A model generated the notes under the pieces. It was not told the origin of the DNA. It worked only from the letters and a program-made list of their open reading frames with translations, and did not search any database. This document shows positions 59,155-64,000 of a DNA stretch of 64,000 nucleotides, piece after piece. The stretch covers positions 992,001 through 1,056,000 of the forward strand of contig JAFREQ010000015.1 in the NCBI GenBank assembly GCA_025331565.1. Direction: 5' to 3'. Origin of the DNA: Holacanthus passer (Eukaryota; Chordata; Actinopteri; Pomacanthidae). Numbering within the stretch: position 1 is the stretch's first letter; the number at the start of each line of letters is the position of its first letter. Position numbers and translations under genes: made by a program.

Positions 59155-59160
59155 AATAAA
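59155..59160 (+). terminator. tox4: Candidate tox4 polyadenylation signal
   Basis: AATAAA 787 bp after the tox4 stop codon. It is the first canonical signal seen downstream. Inferred only. Confidence 0.4.
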
Positions 59161-60325
59161 TAAGTAAAATAGCTCAATCAGTGCTTTTCTCTCTGTCTCT
59201 TAAAGCAAGACTATGTAGCTTTTGTAAATTGAATGTCTGACTTGGTCTGATATGACCAGTAGCTTATAGTGGCTGATGTTAGCAATGTTTAGGTAGATAT
59301 TAATAATGTTACTGAATCAGTTCCAGACTTTCTGACTCTTCTCTACTTCTCTAACTGCAATGCTACATTTTGGCATTCTGGCATTCTGTCATTTACCATT
59401 ATTCTGCACTTTATGTCTGTCAACTGTGGCCAAAATGGCTGGTGCTCAACAAAGGTTACATAGATTCAGGCTGTTTTCAGTTCCTGTACTCAGTTCCTAT
59501 GTTTCGGTCTTAGACTAGACCAGAGAGGCTGGTATTCTATAATCTCCACATTGAGGTTCATCATTAAATGAAGAAGCTCATTCCAAAAAAAAGTAAAACA
59601 TTTTGGTAAATTCAGACTTCTGATGCCTAAGTGTAGTGTTACAAGTTGTTCTGATTACATAAGTTTTTGTTTGCAGAAAAATGAAAAGTGGTAAAAAAGT
59701 GGTGAATTTGAGTGGTGAATATTTTGAGCTCATTCATCCCATTTCCCCTGCTGCAGTTGGCTGCAGCACTTGTATCTTGGTTCTTTTGAATTATATTTCA
59801 GGGATATAGTTTGACCTGAAATATCAAGTTGAAAGTTTAGTTAGTATCTTTCTTTTTGGTGTGCGAGTGGTAAGACTTGCAAATTTCCCCACTGTGGGAC
59901 GAATAAAGGTTTATCTTATCTTATCTTATCTTAAGACTGATTTTCATCTGTTAAAACACCCTGAACATTGATAAACATGAAATAAAGCTTTTTCAGTCTT
60001 CCATGACATCATAGCTCTGTCATATTCTACTAAAAAAGCCAATCAGAAAGCACACCAGCTTATCCTTAAAACACTGTACATTATTACAGTTGCAGAGATC
60101 CACAATAAAAGGGAAAATATATTAATCACACATACTGTACATACATTAAAACACCTTGCGATATAAAAATATATTCCTGAGTCAAATTTTTTTGCTTTCA
60201 ATTAGTCAGGTCTTTACTCTCAGACCACTCCACCTTTAGTGCAAAGTCAGCCTGAGTTCTCCTTGATTACAGCTGATTTAAGGCAGTCTGGATCCAGTGT
60301 TGACAGAATACTGTGACAGGATTAT
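59161..60325. other. Spacer between tox4 and the minus-strand TRIM gene
   Basis: Apart from the LINE-type tail at 59,860-59,935, only AT-rich sequence is seen. The part nearest 60,325 should contain the 3' UTR of the minus-strand TRIM gene. Confidence 0.4.
59860..59935 (+). mobile_element. 3' tail of a non-LTR retrotransposon, copy 2
   Basis: AATTTCCCCACTGTGGGACG, AATAAAGGTTTATC and three TTATC repeats. CCCCACTGTGGG is a perfect short hairpin. Its partner copy is at 15,825-15,902. The body of the element is not recognisable upstream. Confidence 0.65.
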
Positions 60326-62791
60326 TCATGAAGCTTTCACAATAGAGGCTCTACTGGGTGGATCCACGCGGTAAAGCCCAAAACCCAGGCACACTGGCTG
60401 AGTCAGTTCAGCCTTGAACTCGTGCAGCTGTGTGACCGTGGACTCCACAGAACTGAATGTGATGCTGCCTTTCTCAAAATCAACCATCACTGCTATTCGG
60501 CTGCTCTGCAAAGTTCTAGAGACAACGTTTTTTTCTTTATTGTGGTAGGCAGCCAGCTGGCCTTTGCCATTGTGCGTGAGGCTCCAGGACAGCGCGTTGT
60601 TTCCAAAAGCGCTGTTGGACTTGCTCTTACGTAGGATGCTCTTGTAAGCCACAGCGATATCCCAGTATCCCTCCGCCTCCACCTCCCAGATGTGGGTACC
60701 AGTGAAGAAGCACCGGGCGGAGAGCACCTGCGGGGCTTCATCAAAGCGACTCTTACTGCTTGGATAGACAATCTTGGTTTTCACTCTCTCTGCTGTTTGG
60801 AGGTCAGCAGAGACTCCGAGGAAAGGACTGGCTGTGTCCAGATCCAACATGAGAATTCCTGAGACGGACAGACAGATCATTTGGGTTTACATACACAATT
60901 CTGAAGCTACCCCAATTTATAATGCGCACCCATAGAAATTAAAGTGGTAATCAGCTATATTGCTGTGTTGTCCTTCATATCATATATTTTCTGAACATTG
61001 GAGACTATCAGTGTGTTTAAATGCACATTAATATTCCTGTTGTGATCGGGTCTTTAGAGCATCCGGATTATGTATAAAGACTGTATTTTGGTTTCAGAGA
61101 CCTGGATAAGCGCTTATCCCAGTTTTTGCAGATCTGGTTATGCAAGCGTTCGTACTTACAGCCTTCTGATCATTCCTTGCCATGCTCACAGGTGCATCCT
61201 CATATCAAGTTATGTAATAGTAATGATGGTGTACATGCTAAAATAAAAGTGAAAATCTGGCAGTAATGGTGCAAATTATCATTTTATTTCTGGTTTCATC
61301 TTCCTTTACTGAAGATTAGATGAAGCAGCCAAGCAGCCAGAAACCAAACTGAGTTCCTCCTCAACTATTAGGCCAACTTGTTACAGAAACGATGCAGATG
61401 ATCAGAAACCTGGATAACATTAGAGTAATGATAACAGGGATATGAATAACCAGGTCTCGCTATGTTCCCTATTAACATCGTGTCCCAAATATGACCAGGA
61501 CACTAATGTGCATATAAACGTGCTCATGGGGCACAGGTTCTCTCCAGTTATTTAAAATCTTAAGTTGTAGCACCTCCATCAGACTTGTCTGTTCTCTCTT
61601 TGCCTTTCATTAACATTTCCAGTCTAATCCCTTGTTTAACAGATCATTTTGTACCTGTATCTTCTGTCGCTGGATGTTTGTGGCTCTTCATTGGATGATC
61701 AACCATCAGTTCTGTGTAGAATTTTTAAAAAGTTATTTGGAAGAATTTTCATTGGAAGAAACATAGAAAGATCATACAGGTTGGCTGAGTTCACGAGGAG
61801 GTTGTCCTGTAAGTCTTTTTGACTTTTTTCCTTGATCATATTGAGAAATCTACAAAATCAGGGCTCACAACTCCTATCTGATACTAATAAAAATGTTGCC
61901 AACTTGACGCAGATATCTCTGTGGATTGCAATGCTCCACTTGTGTGGCTTTCTTTTATTTATATATCTGTGATTTAACCTTGGACAGAACCAGGCTAGCT
62001 ACCAGTGATACTCAGCTTATGGGTGGTGTGCCAACCATCTTCTAATTCACAATGAAAATAAATTGATTCATACTGGGAATTTTTTGTTTCTTTATACAAA
62101 TTATAGAATTATGAAGAAAGATGAGTTAAGGACTTTTTAATGTTAGAAAATTGTATTAATTCATTAACTGGCCCCTGGGCTCTTGTCATTTTCTAAAAAT
62201 GCAAGTGAGCAAGTTGAGCATCCCTGCAACAGACTGTGAGTCAAATGTGTTATCATGGCTAATCATTAAACCACATGGTGCTAAATTCCCTGTTTTCGTT
62301 GTGTAAGCAGGCAGCAGTGGGGATCTGAAACCTGCCCTCTTACCTGCAATGGTGGAATAAATGTGATGCACACGTTTCTGCTGCTTGTCCAGCGCTTCTG
62401 TCAGGATCTGGTTTTCTACAGAGTAGCTGTAGGCTGCGTGGAAACAAAGATCTGTGAATACACGTTCACGCATACGAGACGAGCGCGACACTGAGGCTTG
62501 GCATTCTCTTACCATAGTACAGAACAATAAACCACAGACAGAGCAGCACCACTGTGACACTGTTGAGGAGTGAGTCAGCAAAGTTCACTTTCTGTTTCTG
62601 TCGGGAGGAAAATACAGATTAGATCTGAAAGGTGTTTAAAACAAACTGTAAACCTTTAAAATCACAGATAGAGAATTTAGTAAATGCAAACATACTTGTT
62701 GGATTTCTTGTCGCAGTTTTTTTACAGACTCGTTAGATTCTGTCATTGTCTCCTTGACCATTTTGAAGCGTTGGTCCATGTAGTCCTGTTC

Positions 62792-62835
<44 letters not shown>

Positions 62836-64000
62836 TATACTTTAAACCCATTAACATCCAACCTTTTATTTCCCTTAAGTAGCTTGAAGTCGAGAAAAAA
62901 AAAATCGTATTCTAATTGACAGTGTCATATAATTATGTAGTGTTTTCCAGCTCTTCATTAAAGCTGATTTTTTTTCACTGTTTAAACCCAAGATGTTTTC
63001 ATGGCTGCTCAGTTGGATCAAATGAAAATATTCCACGTTTTGTGCATCATTTTATACACATTTTCCAAAAAGTTCAGTGTGGCATATTGGGAAACTATGA
63101 GATCTCCACTAGAATTTAAAATAAATTTTTTTTGTCATTAGTGATGACTGATCATGGGGTTTAAGAGATAATGAGTGAGTGCACGGGGAGGGTGGGTCAA
63201 TCCTGGTCAGGTAAATCCGGTTTCTTCGCAGCACATGCAGCAACAGGAATTTCCCACTCTGTTCACAAGAAACTGGCGCTTTCACATCCTTGCTTAGCAA
63301 ATCCAACTTGGTGTACTCTTATCAACATTATAATGCAAAGATATTCCCTGTGTAATATAGTGTAAAAGAGTGTTATTCAAAGCTCACAGTCAGCTGTCTC
63401 CGCAGGACAGTGGAGGCTCCAGTAGCCAGCTTGTTCTGCTTGCTCTCCAGGGCGCACATGTTGCAGATGTAGCGCCTGGACGCGTTGCAGTAGTACCTCA
63501 GCACAGCGTCCTCGTGCTCCGGGCATTTCCTCTCCAGGAGGTCACCCAGAGGCTTGACCAAGGGGTGTCCCGTGAACACCGGCAGCTCCAGGTGTTCCTT
63601 AACGTGCTCTTTGCACATTGACACCTCACACTTCAGACATGTTTTAATGGCCAGAGTCTTTTCCTCCAGGCACAAGTCGCAGTACACGCTTTTTGTCTGC
63701 TTGTCCTTAGAAAAATCAGATATCAATGAGTTTGTTTAAATATCCCACAACTACATTCTCTACATTTTTAAGTGGCACAGAGGTTGTTGGTGCTTATACA
63801 TACCTTCCTCCTCCTGTTCAACCTGAAGTCCTCTGCAACATTGGACAGTGTGTAGCTCTTCTGCACCTCAATGATGGGTCCAAAATACTCCCTACAGTCT
63901 GGGCAGCGGAAGGGCATGTCTGAGGAGTGATCTACCATTTTTTCCAAACAGCCCATACACATGCTGTGCCCACAGGGCAGCTGCCGAGGATCCTTCAAGA
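60326..64000 (-). CDS. TRIM-SPRY protein with a predicted transmembrane segment, 5' end cut by the window
   Basis: Probable RING E3 ligase anchored in a membrane. Exons (minus): 64,000-63,804; 63,705-63,388; 62,785-62,696; 62,597-62,513; 62,433-62,344; 60,858-60,326. Phases match; 436 residues are visible. The RING start is beyond the window; its second half is LPCGHSMCMGCLE...CPDC. B-box 1 is YCDLCLEE...CLKCEVSMC. B-box 2 is RKCPEHEDAVLRYYC...YICNMC but lacks the usual following His pair. A short helical exon (MVKETMTESNESVKKLRQEI) is followed by an exon with a hydrophobic segment (SVTVVLLCLWFIVLYY). Another helical exon comes next, then a single-exon PRY-SPRY (THIWEVEAEGYWDIAV, TQPVCLGFGLYRVD). 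It resembles the plus-strand TRIM at 20-25 kb. No orthologue symbol can be given. Confidence 0.85.
61015..61519. mobile_element. MITE-like element with terminal inverted repeats, inside a TRIM intron
   Basis: The left end GTTTAAATGCACATTAATATTCC and the reverse complement of the right end (GTTTATATGCACATTAGTGTCC) match at most positions. Internal sequence includes ATCCGGATTA and GGATAT words typical of a fish MITE I have seen but cannot name. There is no coding sequence, and the target duplication is unclear. It lies in the long intron before the SPRY exon. Confidence 0.6.
62793..62831 (-). repeat. (TG)n tract immediately upstream of a TRIM splice acceptor
   Basis: About 19 AC units on plus, read as TG on the coding strand. 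The tract ends 7 bases before the acceptor TTGAACAG|GACTAC at 62,785. Confidence 0.95.

Overview
The window is genomic DNA from a ray-finned fish, probably a spiny-rayed teleost. Genes are split by short GT-AG introns. Intergenic DNA is full of CA microsatellites and small inverted-repeat DNA elements that I recognise from teleost genomes. Two LINE-type 3' tails with TTATC repeats are present. Three neighbours, sall2, chd8 and tox4, are also close neighbours on human chromosome 14q11.2, so this is a conserved vertebrate block. All gene models below were assembled by eye from reading frames and splice consensus. Reading phase is consistent across every junction, but no transcript data were available.

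Layout from left to right. (1) 1-2,400: a minus-strand signal-peptide exon (1,706-1,804) begins an unidentified secreted or membrane protein that continues out of the window. Its splice donor lies at the edge of a 19-bp tandem array in which every unit carries a donor-like sequence. (2) 4,900-13,640: sall2 on the minus strand, three coding exons, 1,421 residues. (3) 13,900-19,650: intergenic DNA with several repeats. (4) 19,700-25,408: a complete plus-strand TRIM E3 ligase gene (RING, two B-boxes, coiled coil, PRY-SPRY; 510 residues). (5) 27,801-29,022: a cerebellin gene, three exons, 199 residues. (6) 31,200-50,384: chd8, 38 coding exons, 2,587 residues. (7) 50,385-54,600: repeat-rich spacer with a large foldback element and a piggyBac-like element. 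(8) 54,625-58,368: tox4, nine exons, 675 residues. (9) 60,326-64,000: a second TRIM-SPRY gene on the minus strand, cut by the window end before the start of its RING. It has an apparent transmembrane exon between coiled coil and SPRY.

Functionally the core is a set of nuclear regulators: a zinc-finger repressor (SALL2), an ATP-dependent chromatin remodeller (CHD8) and an HMG-box protein (TOX4). They are flanked by two related TRIM ligases and a secreted synaptic organiser of the C1q family. I saw no CRISPR array, rRNA, tRNA or bacterial feature. The least expected observations are the array of donor-like motifs at the start of the first gene's intron, the membrane-spanning TRIM-SPRY architecture with a (TG)n tract at one of its acceptors, the apparent loss of the N-terminal C2HC finger in sall2, and an 0.5-kb foldback element just 3' of chd8.
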